Notes: generated by a model from the sequence alone, not told the origin. A DNA stretch of 64,000 nucleotides from Avibacterium sp. 21-586 (GCF_026226775.1 NZ_JAKKOD010000002.1:134501-198500), one strand, 5' to 3'; counted from the stretch's first letter, positions 19,511 through 29,303 are shown. Translations and numbers: made by a program.

Positions 19511-20175
19511 TGAGCTTAGCTATTTTATTAGAAGGCAATAATCTGCAACGTTTATTTAATGGTTTGCTTATTACCGCCCAAATTTCGTTGATTTCGGTCT
19601 TCTTTTCTTGTTTTTTTGGGGTGTTTTTCGGCATTGTGATGACAAGTCATCGCACTGTAGTGCGAGGTATTAGTCGTTTCTATTTAGAAACTATACGAAT
19701 TATCCCCTTATTAGTTTGGTTGTTTGTTGCGTATTTTGGGATAGCGAAATGGTTCAATATTCATTTAGATGGTATGACAGTATGTATTGGTGTTTTTATC
19801 TTCTGGGGGACTGCTGAAATGGGCGATTTAATGCGCAGCGCATTACATTCCATTGAAAAACATCAACGAGAATCCGCGTATGCGTTGGGCTTGAACAACA
19901 CACAAACTTTTTTGTATGTACTACTCCCCCAAAGCCTTAAACGAGTTACACCGAGCGCAATTAATTTATTTACCCGAATGATCAAAACAAGTTCCCTTGC
20001 AATGTTAATAGGTGTGCTAGAGGTGGTGAAAGTCGGACAACAAATTATTGAAACTTCACTGTTTACTGATCCTTCCGCAGCATTTTGGATTTATGGGCTT
20101 ATCTTTATCTTGTATTTCGCAATTTGCTATCCCCTTTCCTTATTTTCTCGTTATATAGAAAATCGTTGGGAGTAA
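19510..20175 (+). CDS. Polar amino acid ABC transporter permease 2
   Basis: A 221-residue permease paralogous to the preceding one, with about five helices. It has ETIRIIPLLVWLFVAYFG and the EAA loop TAEMGDLMRSALHSIEKHQRESAYALGLNN. The two probably form a heterodimeric channel. It is coupled to permease 1 by a 1-base overlap and followed after 15 bp by the ATPase gene. Confidence 0.88.
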   Translation: MSLAILLEGNNLQRLFNGLLITAQISLISVFFSCFFGVFFGIVMTSHRTVVRGISRFYLETIRIIPLLVWLFVAYFGIAKWFNIHLDGMTVCIGVFIFWGTAEMGDLMRSALHSIEKHQRESAYALGLNNTQTFLYVLLPQSLKRVTPSAINLFTRMIKTSSLAMLIGVLEVVKVGQQIIETSLFTDPSAAFWIYGLIFILYFAICYPLSLFSRYIENRWE

Positions 20176-20190
20176 TAAAAGGAAATTAAA

Positions 20191-20955
20191 ATGGCATTAT
20201 TAGAAATTAACCAACTGGTAAAAAAATACGAAAAAACCACCGCACTTCAGGGTATTGATTTAGCTATAAAAAAGGGCGAAGTGGTGGTGTTACTCGGGCC
20301 TTCAGGCTGCGGAAAAAGCACCTTATTGCGTTGCATTAATGGGCTGGAATCCATTCAAGGTGGTGAAATCGTCTTGCAAGATCAAGGTGTGTTAGGCAAG
20401 CAAGTGCCTTGGGTGCAAGCTCGCCAACATATTGGAATGGTTTTTCAAAGCTATGAATTATTTTCTCATCTTTCTGTGATTGATAATATTTTGCTCGGCC
20501 CAATGAAAGTGCAAAAGCGTTCCCGTGCGGAGGTGGAAAAGCAAGCTGATGAATTACTTAAGCGAGTGGGATTATTAGATCGCAAAAATGCCTATCCAAG
20601 AGAACTTTCTGGTGGGCAAAAACAACGCATTGCTATTGTACGATCTTTATGTATGAACCCAGAAATTATGCTGTTTGATGAAGTCACCGCCGCCCTAGAT
20701 CCAGAAATGGTACGTGAAGTATTAGACGTGATTTTGGAATTAGCTAAAGAGGGAATGACAATGCTTATTGTCACTCACGAAATGGCGTTTGCGCGCCAAG
20801 TGGCTGATCGCATTATTTTTATGGACGCAGGAAAAATCGTGGAGGAAAACACGCCAGATTTATTTTTTACTAATCCGAATACAGATCGCGCAAAGAGCTT
20901 TTTAAACATCTTAAACTATGAACCGAGAGGAATCGACTATGAAGAAAACATTTAA
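20191..20955 (+). CDS. Polar amino acid ABC transporter ATP-binding protein
   Basis: A 254-residue ATPase of the GlnQ/HisP type. Walker A is GPSGCGKST (about residues 36-44), the Q-loop is [13 protein letters not shown], the signature [15 protein letters not shown] is near 139, Walker B is [14 protein letters not shown] and the switch His is in [11 protein letters not shown]. It drives import through the two permeases. Its last 17 bp overlap the binding-protein gene. Confidence 0.93.
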   Translation: MALLEINQLVKKYEKTTALQGIDLAIKKGEVVVLLGPSGCGKSTLLRCINGLESIQGGEIVLQDQGVLGKQVPWVQARQHIGMVFQSYELFSHLSVIDNILLGPMKVQKRSRAEVEKQADELLKRVGLLDRKNAYPRELSGGQKQRIAIVRSLCMNPEIMLFDEVTAALDPEMVREVLDVILELAKEGMTMLIVTHEMAFARQVADRIIFMDAGKIVEENTPDLFFTNPNTDRAKSFLNILNYEPRGIDYEENI

Positions 20956-21781
20956 GAAAATCACCGCACTTTTGGCCACAACCGTACTGGCAGTAAGTTT
21001 AAGTGCTTGTAATGATAAAGAAAATAATACATCACAAGCTCGTCTTGAGCAGTTACAAAAAGCGGACAGTGTGCGCATTGGTGTGTTTAGCGACAAGCCA
21101 CCTTTTGGCTATGTGGACAACCAAGGAAAAAGCCAAGGTTTTGATGTGGAAATTGCCAAAGCAATTACTAAGGATCTGCTTGGTGACGAAAACAAGGTGG
21201 AATATGTGCTAGTAGAGGCTGCTAATCGTGTGGAATATTTACAATCTAATAAAGTAGATATTATTTTGGCGAATTTTACCGTTACGCCTGCACGTAAAGA
21301 AGTGGTCGATTTTGCTAAACCTTATATGCAGGTTGCTTTAGGTGTGGTATCTAAAGATGGTGCGGTTATCACAGACATCAGCCAATTAGAAGGCAAAACG
21401 TTGTTAGTAAATAAAGGAACCACCGCAGATGCGTATTTCAGTAAAAATTATCCTAATATCAAATTATTAAAATTTGAACAAAATACAGAAACCTTTGAGG
21501 CTTTACGAGATGGACGTGGTGATGCGTTAGCACACGATAATACATTACTCTTTGCTTGGGCAAAAGAAAATCCAGGTTTCATTGTGGGTATCAAAAATCT
21601 AGGCGATCAAGATTTTATTGCACCAGCAGTGAAAAAAGGCGACACAGCATTACTCAATTGGCTTAACAATGAAATTGAGAAGTTAGGCAAGGAAGGCATA
21701 TTGAAGCAAGCTTACGATAAAACCTTATTGCCTGTCTATGGCGATACAATTAGCGAAAAAGATGTCTTAGTGGCTTATTAA
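20939..21781 (+). CDS. Amino acid ABC transporter substrate-binding lipoprotein
   Basis: Start at the ATG at 20939, with GAGAGGA upstream, giving [20 protein letters not shown] followed by the lipobox LSAC. An upstream ATG at 20918 is disfavoured. The ~280-residue product has the SBP_bac_3 fold: [30 protein letters not shown], then [25 protein letters not shown], which carries the Arg that binds the amino acid carboxylate, and the [15 protein letters not shown] segment. These resemble the cysteine-binding CjaA group. The ligand, probably cyst(e)ine, is inferred. It overlaps the ATPase gene by 17 bp and ends the operon at a paired uptake-sequence terminator. Confidence 0.87.
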   Translation: MKKTFKKITALLATTVLAVSLSACNDKENNTSQARLEQLQKADSVRIGVFSDKPPFGYVDNQGKSQGFDVEIAKAITKDLLGDENKVEYVLVEAANRVEYLQSNKVDIILANFTVTPARKEVVDFAKPYMQVALGVVSKDGAVITDISQLEGKTLLVNKGTTADAYFSKNYPNIKLLKFEQNTETFEALRDGRGDALAHDNTLLFAWAKENPGFIVGIKNLGDQDFIAPAVKKGDTALLNWLNNEIEKLGKEGILKQAYDKTLLPVYGDTISEKDVLVAY

Positions 21782-21801
21782 GTTTAAATTGAAAAAATAA
21801 A

Positions 21802-21848
21802 AAGTGCGGTGAAAAAATTTAACAAATTTCCACCGCACTTTTCTTTTT
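21802..21848 (+). terminator. Paired uptake-sequence terminator after the ABC operon
   Basis: AAGTGCGGTG (from 21802) and CACCGCACTT (to 21840) are extended by A/T pairs and followed by TTCTTTTT. It closes the amino acid transporter operon. Confidence 0.8.
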
Positions 21849-21859
21849 AGAGCATTAAC

Positions 21860-22239
21860 TTATTGAAGTTTAATGTTTAATTTATAGCTAGACGTGAGTT
21901 TTTTGATGGGTTGTGCTTTTGGCTGTAGCATGCACACTTCATAGCGCCCTGTTTTTAGCAGAATATATGGCGTGTTTGGTGCGAAATTCTCTTCGCTGTA
22001 CATAATGGCTTCAGCTATCCCTTTGGCACTTAATTTCACGGTTAAGGTTTGTCCTTCTTGAGCATAAAACGCATAACGGCGACATTGCCAACCTTTAATT
22101 TTAGCGCTGTAATTGGCTGATGATGCACTTTTTTAAATTTTACGTTAGTTATTGCGAAATCTGCCACATAGCTTGGCACGCTAGCCAACACCGCTGATCC
22201 AACCACTAATACAGAAATAATGTGTTTTACTGATTTCAT
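21860..22239 (-). pseudogene. PliG-like periplasmic lysozyme-inhibitor gene, split by a single-base frameshift
   Basis: The ATG at 22239 begins a signal peptide (MKSVKHIISVLVVGSAVLAS, cleaved after about SYVA) and then DFAITNVKFKK. At a run of six A (22129-22134, minus strand) the frame is lost and the sequence ends early at 22042. One base further on, the other frame reads SASSANYSAKIKGWQCRRYA, then FYAQEGQTLTVKLSAKG and TGRYEVCMLQP, and stops at 21860. That pattern (YS-x-IKG-x5-Y-x-FYA-x-GQ, GRYE-x-x-x-LQ) matches the E. coli inhibitor of g-type lysozyme. Adding one A to the run restores a single ~126-residue reading frame. The lesion may be a real mutation, slippage, or a base-calling error in the homopolymer. 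Confidence 0.65.
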
Positions 22240-22286
22240 GGAGCTCCAAATTGGATTGTGATTAAACTGAAAATTAGATAAGTTGA

Positions 22287-22721
22287 TTACAGCCTAAGCT
22301 CAAAAATCTGTTTTTCAGGATTAACTCTAAAGCCAGCCATTTCTAACAAGGATTGTTGATGCGGATCTTGTTCCACCACCAAACGCGTGGATTGCGTGTA
22401 ACGCACAAATTCTTTGGCTTTGGCAATAAGTGCGGTGTAAATTTCAGTAGAATTTTGTTGTGGCAGCACAAAAATATCCGTCAGTTGCCAATAGCGTTGC
22501 AGTTGTAAGGAAGAAAGACGGGGATAAAGCTGAATAAAGCCGAGAGCTTGGTGTTGATCGTCCACTGCAAGGAAGAAAATACTTTCACTAAAACGAATAC
22601 GGTTGGTGAGAAACGTTAAGGTGCGATCAGGATTTTCCGCCATACCTTGTGAAAGACGATATTGTTCAAAAAGGGGCAGTAATAGCTCTAAATTCCATTG
22701 TTCAGCTTTAAAAATTTTCAT
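22287..22721 (-). CDS. GNAT-family N-acetyltransferase
   Basis: A 144-residue protein with the GNAT core: LAVDDQHQALGFIQLYPRLSSL (strands 2-4), LTDIFVLPQQNSTEIYTALIAKAKEFV in the position of the acetyl-CoA pyrophosphate loop and helix, and LVVEQDPHQQSLLEMAGFRVNPEKQIFELRL at the C-terminus. The acetyl-CoA loop lacks the standard Q-x-x-G-x-A, reading QQNSTEIYTA. The substrate is unknown. It stands alone between the lysozyme-inhibitor-like gene and tpiA. Confidence 0.75.
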   Translation of the reverse strand: MKIFKAEQWNLELLLPLFEQYRLSQGMAENPDRTLTFLTNRIRFSESIFFLAVDDQHQALGFIQLYPRLSSLQLQRYWQLTDIFVLPQQNSTEIYTALIAKAKEFVRYTQSTRLVVEQDPHQQSLLEMAGFRVNPEKQIFELRL

Positions 22722-22888
22722 ATTGATGATTTTTTGTGAAATTCATACAGTAGATTGTAGCTTTTTAATCCAGAATAATCACCTTTTCACAAAAAATTTT
22801 TTCAAATTTGCCTAAAATCAACGGAAGCATAGAAAAAATTTGATATAGTAATGCGGTTATTTTTTATTAATTACTATGGAGAAAAATT

Positions 22889-23656
22889 ATGGCACGTCGT
22901 CCTTTAGTTATGGGTAACTGGAAGTTAAACGGTAGCAAAGCGTTTACCAAAGAGCTAATCGAAGGCTTAAAAGCAGAATTAGCAGGCGTAAACGGTTGTG
23001 ATGTGGCGATCGCACCGCCAGTGATGTATTTAGCCGAAGCCGAAGCGGCACTTGCAGGCAGCCAAATTGCCTTAGGCGCGCAAAATGTTGATGTAAACGT
23101 GCAAGGTGCGTTCACCGGTGATATTTCAACTGCAATGTTAAAAGATTTTGGTGCGAAATACATCATCATCGGCCATTCTGAACGCCGTACTTACCACAAA
23201 GAAAGTGATGAATTTATTGCGAAAAAATTCGCCGCACTTAAAGAAGCTGGTTTAGTGCCGGTGTTATGTATTGGTGAATCTGAAGCGGAAAACGAAGCAG
23301 GCAAAACGGAAGAAGTGTGCGCACGCCAAATTGATGCCGTGATTAATGCATTAGGCGTAGAAGCATTCAATGGCGCGGTCATTGCCTATGAGCCAATTTG
23401 GGCAATCGGCACAGGCAAATCAGCAACTCCAGCGCAAGCACAAGCGGTTCACGCCTTTATTCGTGGTCATATCGCAGCGAAATCTCAAGCAGTGGCAGAT
23501 CAAGTGATCATTCAATACGGCGGTTCAGTAAATGATGCCAACGCCGCAGAATTATTTACCCAGCCAGACATTGACGGTGCATTAGTAGGCGGTGCTTCAT
23601 TAAAAGCTCCGGCCTTTGCCGTGATCGTGAAAGCCGCAGCTGCAGCGAAAAATTAA
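22889..23656 (+). CDS. tpiA: Triosephosphate isomerase
   Basis: A 255-residue TIM barrel. Catalytic residues are all visible: N and K in GNWKLNGSK (N11, K13), H in IIGHSERR (about H95) and E in [16 protein letters not shown] (about E167) with the flexible lid after it. [12 protein letters not shown] and VGGASLK bind the phosphate. It interconverts dihydroxyacetone phosphate and glyceraldehyde 3-phosphate. GGAG precedes the ATG, and a strong terminator follows. Confidence 0.98.
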   Translation: MARRPLVMGNWKLNGSKAFTKELIEGLKAELAGVNGCDVAIAPPVMYLAEAEAALAGSQIALGAQNVDVNVQGAFTGDISTAMLKDFGAKYIIIGHSERRTYHKESDEFIAKKFAALKEAGLVPVLCIGESEAENEAGKTEEVCARQIDAVINALGVEAFNGAVIAYEPIWAIGTGKSATPAQAQAVHAFIRGHIAAKSQAVADQVIIQYGGSVNDANAAELFTQPDIDGALVGGASLKAPAFAVIVKAAAAAKN

Positions 23657-23672
23657 TTTTTGATATTATCTA

Positions 23673-23713
23673 AAAATTGCCCCATGAATTTCTTTTTGAG
23701 GGGCAATTTTGTT
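23673..23713 (+). terminator. Terminator after tpiA
   Basis: AAAATTGCCCC (23673-23683) pairs perfectly with GGGGCAATTTT (23700-23710), followed by a T-containing tail. Confidence 0.85.
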
Positions 23714-23858
23714 ATTTCTTTCCTTGATTTTTTGGCAAGAACAATCCTTTCTTGACAATCTTCTAATAAATCTCTATAAAAACGCCCTTATTTAGACAAA
23801 AGTCTTGCGAATTTACGTTCATACAACCATTAACTCGAAATTTTTAAGGATCGGTAAA

Positions 23859-25154
23859 ATGTTATCTGGAAAAGATGTGGCAATATTGGGAATGATGATT
23901 TTTTCCCTGTTTTTAGGCGCAGGAAATATTATTTTCCCACCAATGGAAGGCTATCAAGCTGGGAATTTATGGTTTTGGGGCGCTTTAGGTTTTTTATTAA
24001 CAGGTGTTTTAATGCCTTTTATCACGCTTATCGTCGTAACGCTAAAAGGGCGTGGTGAAGAATTATCGGTGGATTTGCCGAAATGGGCACATGTTACCTT
24101 TTGGACAATTTTATATTTAGTAATCGGTTCAACCTTTGCAATGCCAAGGGTCACTAACGTTGCTTATGAAATGGCGTGGCAACCGCTTAATTTAATTTCT
24201 GGTGAATATTCGCATATTATTTTTGCTGTCGTGTTTAACTTAGTTGGAATGAGCTTTATGCTTGGACGTAGCACAATGATTTCTAGTATTGGGAAATTTA
24301 TGGCGCCAACCTTGCTAGTGTTATTAGCGATAGTAGCTTTCCAAGTGGTTAATACACCGCTTTCTCCTGTGGTTGAACCTAGCGCCGCGTATAAAGATCA
24401 TTCAGCTGTAGCAACAGGATTAATTAGTGGTTATCAAACAATGGATGTGCTTTCAGCAATGGCATTTGGTGGCATTGTCGCACGAGCATTGGCAGTCAAA
24501 GGTGTGTCTGATAGCCGTGCAATTGTACGATATACACTTACTGCTGGTACGGTATCCGTTGTGTTATTGAGTTTACTATATTTCTGCCTATTCTATTTAG
24601 GGGCTACAGGCGAGCAAGTGGCCAAAACATCTAGTAATGGTGGCCAGCTTTTCGCTCAATATGTGAATGCCTTATTTGGTCGAGAAGGATCTTGGATAAT
24701 GAGTGGTATTGTGTTATTGGCGAGTCTTACTACGCTTGTTGGGGTCACTAGCGCTTGTGCCGATTATTTTTCTAAATTCCATCCACGTCTAAATTATACG
24801 TTTTTTGTGGTGATATTTACTATTAGTACGATTATTATTTCAGAAACTGGGCTAAATACCTTACTACGCGTTACCATTCCAGCATTATTATTGATATATC
24901 CTATAGCTATTATGCTAGTTGCAATGCAATTATTGCGCAAAAAATTGCATATTAATCGTAAAGGGTTTACCTTGATTATTGGCATAACGGCCTTATTTAG
25001 TATTATGGATAGCTTAAAAAATATGGAATTATTACCGCACTTTATCCAAGCTGGTTTAGATAAAATTCCATTACATCAAGAAGGATTAACTTGGTTATTA
25101 CCAACACTATTGGGTATGATTTTTAGTATTCTATTTAAGAAGAACGAATCATGA
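23859..25154 (+). CDS. brnQ: Branched-chain amino acid transporter BrnQ (LIVCS family)
   Basis: A 431-residue membrane protein with about 12 helices. The N-terminus LFLGAGNIIFPPMEGYQAG is the LIVCS family signature, and LISGYQTMDVLSAMAFGGIV in the middle is another. It imports Leu, Ile and Val with Na+ or H+. Start at the ATG at 23859 with AAGGA upstream; an ATG at 23805 would add a non-homologous extension. The DUF533 gene follows after 24 bp. Confidence 0.93.
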   Translation: MLSGKDVAILGMMIFSLFLGAGNIIFPPMEGYQAGNLWFWGALGFLLTGVLMPFITLIVVTLKGRGEELSVDLPKWAHVTFWTILYLVIGSTFAMPRVTNVAYEMAWQPLNLISGEYSHIIFAVVFNLVGMSFMLGRSTMISSIGKFMAPTLLVLLAIVAFQVVNTPLSPVVEPSAAYKDHSAVATGLISGYQTMDVLSAMAFGGIVARALAVKGVSDSRAIVRYTLTAGTVSVVLLSLLYFCLFYLGATGEQVAKTSSNGGQLFAQYVNALFGREGSWIMSGIVLLASLTTLVGVTSACADYFSKFHPRLNYTFFVVIFTISTIIISETGLNTLLRVTIPALLLIYPIAIMLVAMQLLRKKLHINRKGFTLIIGITALFSIMDSLKNMELLPHFIQAGLDKIPLHQEGLTWLLPTLLGMIFSILFKKNES

Positions 25155-25178
25155 TTAGTTAATATGGAGAATATTCCT

Positions 25179-25823
25179 ATGGATTTTAATAAAATTTTGA
25201 ATCAAGTTTTTAATGTTGCCAAAGATCAGTTTGGTAAAACAATCAATGGTAATTCAACTGCAGATAAGGTAACTAAAGCAGGAGGTGGGGTAGCTGCGAT
25301 AGGGCTACTTTCAATGTTATTTGGACGAAATGGCGGTGCAAGCCTGACCAAATTAGGATCTTTAGCTGCATTGGGAAGTTTAGCCTATCAAGCTTACCAA
25401 CAATACCAGCAAAAAAATACACAAAATTCAACCGCACTTGATCCAACTCTTAGCGAAGAAACCTTTGTAGATACCGCAGAAAAAGCCACATCAGGGCAAT
25501 TAATTCTGCAAACAATGATCGCCGCGGCCGCCGCAGATGGTGCAATAAGTGATGAAGAAAAACAACTCATCATCACTGAAGCGGGTAATGATCCTGAAGT
25601 GTACAACTGGCTACAAAAACAACTTGAACAGCCTATTTCAATTGCTGAAATTGCTCAACAAGTAGGTAGTGATACGGCATTAGCATCTCAAGTTTATTTG
25701 GCAGCTCGCGTTGTATGTGGTGAGTTAGATCGAAAAGAAATTGTTTTTCTTGGTAACCTTGCGACAGCGCTTAATCTCGATGATGCGTTAGTAGAACAGT
25801 TAGAAAAACAAGCTGGTTTTTAA
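25179..25823 (+). CDS. DUF533 / TerB-like protein (YebE family)
   Basis: A 214-residue protein. A Gly-rich hydrophobic stretch (about residues 28-66, AGGGVAAIGLLSMLFGRNGG onward) suggests membrane association, then a Gln-rich spacer, then a helical domain with MIAAAAADGAISDEEKQLII and ELDRKEIVFLGNLATALNLDD of the TerB-like type. The family is of unknown function; E. coli YebE is envelope-stress-related. Start at the ATG at 25179 with GGAG upstream. An inverted-repeat terminator follows. Confidence 0.8.
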   Translation: MDFNKILNQVFNVAKDQFGKTINGNSTADKVTKAGGGVAAIGLLSMLFGRNGGASLTKLGSLAALGSLAYQAYQQYQQKNTQNSTALDPTLSEETFVDTAEKATSGQLILQTMIAAAAADGAISDEEKQLIITEAGNDPEVYNWLQKQLEQPISIAEIAQQVGSDTALASQVYLAARVVCGELDRKEIVFLGNLATALNLDDALVEQLEKQAGF

Positions 25824-25847
25824 AGTTCTAAACGTCCTATCTGGTCA

Positions 25848-25877
25848 AAATGGTGTACTAAATAGTGCACCATTTTT
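25848..25877 (+). terminator. Terminator after the DUF533 gene
   Basis: AATGGTGTACT and AGTGCACCATT form a stem with one mismatch around a short AAAT loop, followed by a T-run. Confidence 0.8.
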
Positions 25878-26038
25878 GTATTTCGATTATTTTTTTATTC
25901 ACTCAAAAACCACAGCTCTAATCACATACAACCCCTAAATAAATTAGTTTTTTCGGTGAAATTTGGGTATAGTTTTTTCATCTCTGATGAAATTGTGAGA
26001 TGTGATTTTTACGGGAAATTATTTTTAAGGAACGAAAA

Positions 26039-29000
26039 ATGAAGCAATTGGTGCTAGATGTTTGTAATGAAGTGAAAAATAACCGAATTTACGATGCTTC
26101 AAACCCTTTATCGCAGGTGATTATTTTGTCCGTGAGCGATGGTATGGTAAGAGCAAAGGTAAAGACATTATGGCTTGATATATCAGCTTTGAGTGCGGAT
26201 GGATTAGCTGATAAGGTGCAAGCGAATATATCTTTGTTACAAAACAAATTTGAGCACCCAATCAAATATATCCGACTAGAATGGGTATTAAATGCTAATT
26301 TGACTGTATGGGATAAATTTAACAATAATTTATCTCGTTATAAACGTAATTATTTCCGTGCAGGAATTGCGTTTGAAGGTAAACGCGAACCTTGGTTGCT
26401 ATTAACAGAAATGGAGTTAAATGCAAATGCTTGTTTATATTCAGGGGCGGAGGTTACTTCTGCTTGTGTAAATCAAGACAACTTAGTGCGTTATATTAAG
26501 GCTCGTCACGGAAGTAGCCAGATGCCTGATTTTGTGTCTGATGAAAAAGTGATTGTATTTCAAACAGCTGGCTTTTTCATTGATGTAGAAAATGCACAAT
26601 ACTATAGTTTAGATACGCAGCCTCGTTATCAAGGGCATCGTAAAGTTACTAATTTTGAGCTTCCACAAGTGGAGCAATTAATCCAGTTATCAACGCATTA
26701 TTTATCTGAGCAAGTTAAAGAAAATGGTATGTATGAATATGGTTATTTTCCTTGCTTCGATCGCATTATTCCTACTTACAATACCTTGCGCCATGCGAGT
26801 AGTACTTATGCAATGCTAGAGGGTTATCAATCCTATTATCAACAAGCACTGAGTCGCGATCAGAATATTGATGAAAAATGCTTTGCAGATGTGAAAGTGC
26901 AAATAGATAAGGCATTAGATTATTTAATTACACAGTCAATTCGGGATTATGCAGATAAAGCTTATGTCATTGATATGGGGAATGAAATCAAATTAGGGGC
27001 AAATGCAGTTGCCATTTTGGCTTTGGTTAAGTATTTGACCGTATTCCCGACCACTTCGCGTAAGCAACAATATCTTGCGCTTTGTGAAAAATTAGCTTGT
27101 GGCATTTTGGCGATGCAGAAAGCTAACGGTGGGTTTGTGCATGTTCTCAATGCCGAGGATTTGTCAGTAAAAGAAGAAAATCGCATTATTTATTATGATG
27201 GAGAAGCGGCCTTTGGGTTAATGCGTCTTTATGGCATAGATAAAGATCCACGTTGGTTGGATTGTGTGGTTCAAGCATTTGATTATTTTATTGAAAATAA
27301 ACATGAAAAAGCTCACGATCACTGGTTGTCCTACTGCTCCAATGAGCTAGTCAAATACTTACCAGAGAAAAAATATTTTGCGTTTGCGGTAAGAAATATT
27401 GATGGTTATGTGAGTTTTATTAATAATCGTATTACTACTTTCCCAACCTTGCTAGAACTTTCAGTCGCCTTTCACAAAATGTTATTAAAGCTCGATGAGT
27501 TTCCTGAATACAAAGATGAAGTTTTGGCAGATTTTGATGTATCCCTGTTCTATCAAGCTTTACATAATCGAGCAAAATATTTAATTAATGGTTTCTTCTA
27601 TCCTGAAGTAGCGATGTTTTTCAAGAACCCACAAAGAATTTTGCATGGTTTTTTTATCCGTCATCACGCTTTCCGTGTGCGTATTGATGATGTAGAGCAT
27701 TATTTATCTGGACTGGTTGGATATAGAGAAATTCTTTTAAGCGGAAAATATCCAACAAGCCAGGTAAAAGGATCCAGTACAGAAATACCCAATTTATTAA
27801 ACAAAGTAACATTGCCTAGAATTACAAATGGCCGTTGGATTGTTGAACCAAAAGAAAGTTGGTTTGCGAGTGGGATTTGTGCTTGGCCAAAAAGTTTTAA
27901 ACCGCATCATTTATTGGTTGAACGTGGTAAAGGAATGACGCAGGGATACTTACCTAGAGTGAGCATTAATTCATTATTAAGAAGAGAAGCAGCGGGAGTA
28001 ATCACAGATGATGAGAATGCGATTTATACAACAGATGTGCCAGTATTATTGGTTAAAGATATTCGCCGTGCTGTACTAGATATTGGCTTGGCATCAAGAA
28101 ACGCATTTAAAGGTAAGGTAATAGGTGTAACTGGAAGTGCGGGTAAAACAAGTACGGTTTTTATGCTTTCTCATACTTTAAACCAAATTGGAAAAGTAGA
28201 ACAAACTTTATCTAGCGCTAACTTGCCAATAGGAATAGCTTGGAATATGGCATCAATGAATCAGCGCGATGATTTTTGGGTATTGGAGATGGCAATAGGC
28301 AATATGAGTCTTAATAGTCAGTTAGTACAGCCAGATGTTGCAATTATTACTAATATTGCACCGGCTCATCTTGAATATCATCATACAGTTGAAAATATCG
28401 CACTGAAAAAAGCACGTATTTTTGAGTCAATGAAAAAGGGACAATTGGCGGTTATCTGTCGTGATATTCCACAATTTGATTTAATTGCACCCTTAGCAGA
28501 AGCCAAAGGATTGAAGGTGTTAACTTATGGAGAGCATTCACAGGCAGATGTTAAGTTAATAACTTATAGTAAAAGAGTATCTGAAATTGTTTTCCCTGAC
28601 GGCGCAACAGTTCAAGTGAAATTAGCCGTAAGTGGTAAGCATTTTGTGCTAAATGCGATGGCAATTTTGGCGATTGCTCATTATTTTCAGTTTGATATGA
28701 AAAAAATCCTTGCTGGATTATCTTCTTTTTCACCTGTATCAGGACGAAATGAACAATTTAAAACCCAATTCCACGGTTTTAATATTGAGGTGATTGATGA
28801 TGCTTATAATGCCAATCCACTTTCAATGTGTGCAGCATTGGATAATTTTGCTGAAATTGCACAACCAATTAAGAACAAAGTACTTATTATTGGCGATATG
28901 TTGGAATTAGGCAAGGATAGCGATCATTATCATCACCAGTTGGGAGAGAGACTTAAAACCATCGAAGTGCGCCACATTATATTAGTAGGGAGTATTGTGG

Positions 29001-29170
29001 GTAGAGTGGTCGCACCTATTTTATCACAGGTAAAACAAAGCGTTTCTATATTTGATAATGTGAAGCAGTTAAAAATAGCATTACCAGACCTTATAAAAGA
29101 ACATGACTTAATCTTGCTGAAAGGTTCCAACTCCATTGGATTAAGTGGATTATTTATTAGAGAAGCTTGA
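26039..29170 (+). CDS. Chimeric protein: helical-toroid (glycosidase-like) region fused to a MurF-type amide ligase
   Basis: A 1043-residue cytoplasmic protein with no signal peptide, preceded by AAGGAAC. Residues ~1-190 are a mixed alpha/beta region I do not recognise. Residues ~205-560 are helical with repeated aromatic and acidic motifs (YEYGYFPCFDRIIPTYNTLRH, YYDGEAAFGLMRLYG) like an alpha/alpha toroid. From ~690 it is a Mur ligase: Walker A GVTGSAGKTST (~696-706), EMAIGNMS, ITNIAPAHLEYH, KKARIFESM, and DDAYNANPLSM near 919, a motif typical of MurF. The usual MurF N-terminal UDP-binding domain is absent. It probably joins an amino acid or peptide to a carboxylate with ATP, but the substrates cannot be deduced. 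It precedes the OmpA lipoprotein and the giant adhesin by 480 bp. Related architectures exist as unstudied 'Mur ligase family' proteins. Confidence 0.75.
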   Translation: MKQLVLDVCNEVKNNRIYDASNPLSQVIILSVSDGMVRAKVKTLWLDISALSADGLADKVQANISLLQNKFEHPIKYIRLEWVLNANLTVWDKFNNNLSRYKRNYFRAGIAFEGKREPWLLLTEMELNANACLYSGAEVTSACVNQDNLVRYIKARHGSSQMPDFVSDEKVIVFQTAGFFIDVENAQYYSLDTQPRYQGHRKVTNFELPQVEQLIQLSTHYLSEQVKENGMYEYGYFPCFDRIIPTYNTLRHASSTYAMLEGYQSYYQQALSRDQNIDEKCFADVKVQIDKALDYLITQSIRDYADKAYVIDMGNEIKLGANAVAILALVKYLTVFPTTSRKQQYLALCEKLACGILAMQKANGGFVHVLNAEDLSVKEENRIIYYDGEAAFGLMRLYGIDKDPRWLDCVVQAFDYFIENKHEKAHDHWLSYCSNELVKYLPEKKYFAFAVRNIDGYVSFINNRITTFPTLLELSVAFHKMLLKLDEFPEYKDEVLADFDVSLFYQALHNRAKYLINGFFYPEVAMFFKNPQRILHGFFIRHHAFRVRIDDVEHYLSGLVGYREILLSGKYPTSQVKGSSTEIPNLLNKVTLPRITNGRWIVEPKESWFASGICAWPKSFKPHHLLVERGKGMTQGYLPRVSINSLLRREAAGVITDDENAIYTTDVPVLLVKDIRRAVLDIGLASRNAFKGKVIGVTGSAGKTSTVFMLSHTLNQIGKVEQTLSSANLPIGIAWNMASMNQRDDFWVLEMAIGNMSLNSQLVQPDVAIITNIAPAHLEYHHTVENIALKKARIFESMKKGQLAVICRDIPQFDLIAPLAEAKGLKVLTYGEHSQADVKLITYSKRVSEIVFPDGATVQVKLAVSGKHFVLNAMAILAIAHYFQFDMKKILAGLSSFSPVSGRNEQFKTQFHGFNIEVIDDAYNANPLSMCAALDNFAEIAQPIKNKVLIIGDMLELGKDSDHYHHQLGERLKTIEVRHIILVGSIVGRVVAPILSQVKQSVSIFDNVKQLKIALPDLIKEHDLILLKGSNSIGLSGLFIREA

Positions 29171-29180
29171 TCTAAATCAA
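29167..29180. promoter_or_regulatory. Perfect FNR-type palindrome at the ligase gene end
   Basis: TTGAT-CTAA-ATCAA matches the FNR consensus TTGAT-N4-ATCAA at all ten fixed positions. It overlaps the stop codon of the chimeric ligase and is 473 bp upstream of the OmpA lipoprotein gene. No promoter for it is evident, so its role is uncertain. Confidence 0.4.
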
Positions 29181-29303
29181 AGAGTTTTTCAATTATACCA
29201 AATAAGGGTGATGGAGTTTTGATCTATTCCATAATAAATTTCAATCACACCTTGTTCGTCTTTTGCACAGGTGGCTGTGTGGTCTTTACAGATTATGTTC
29301 AAT

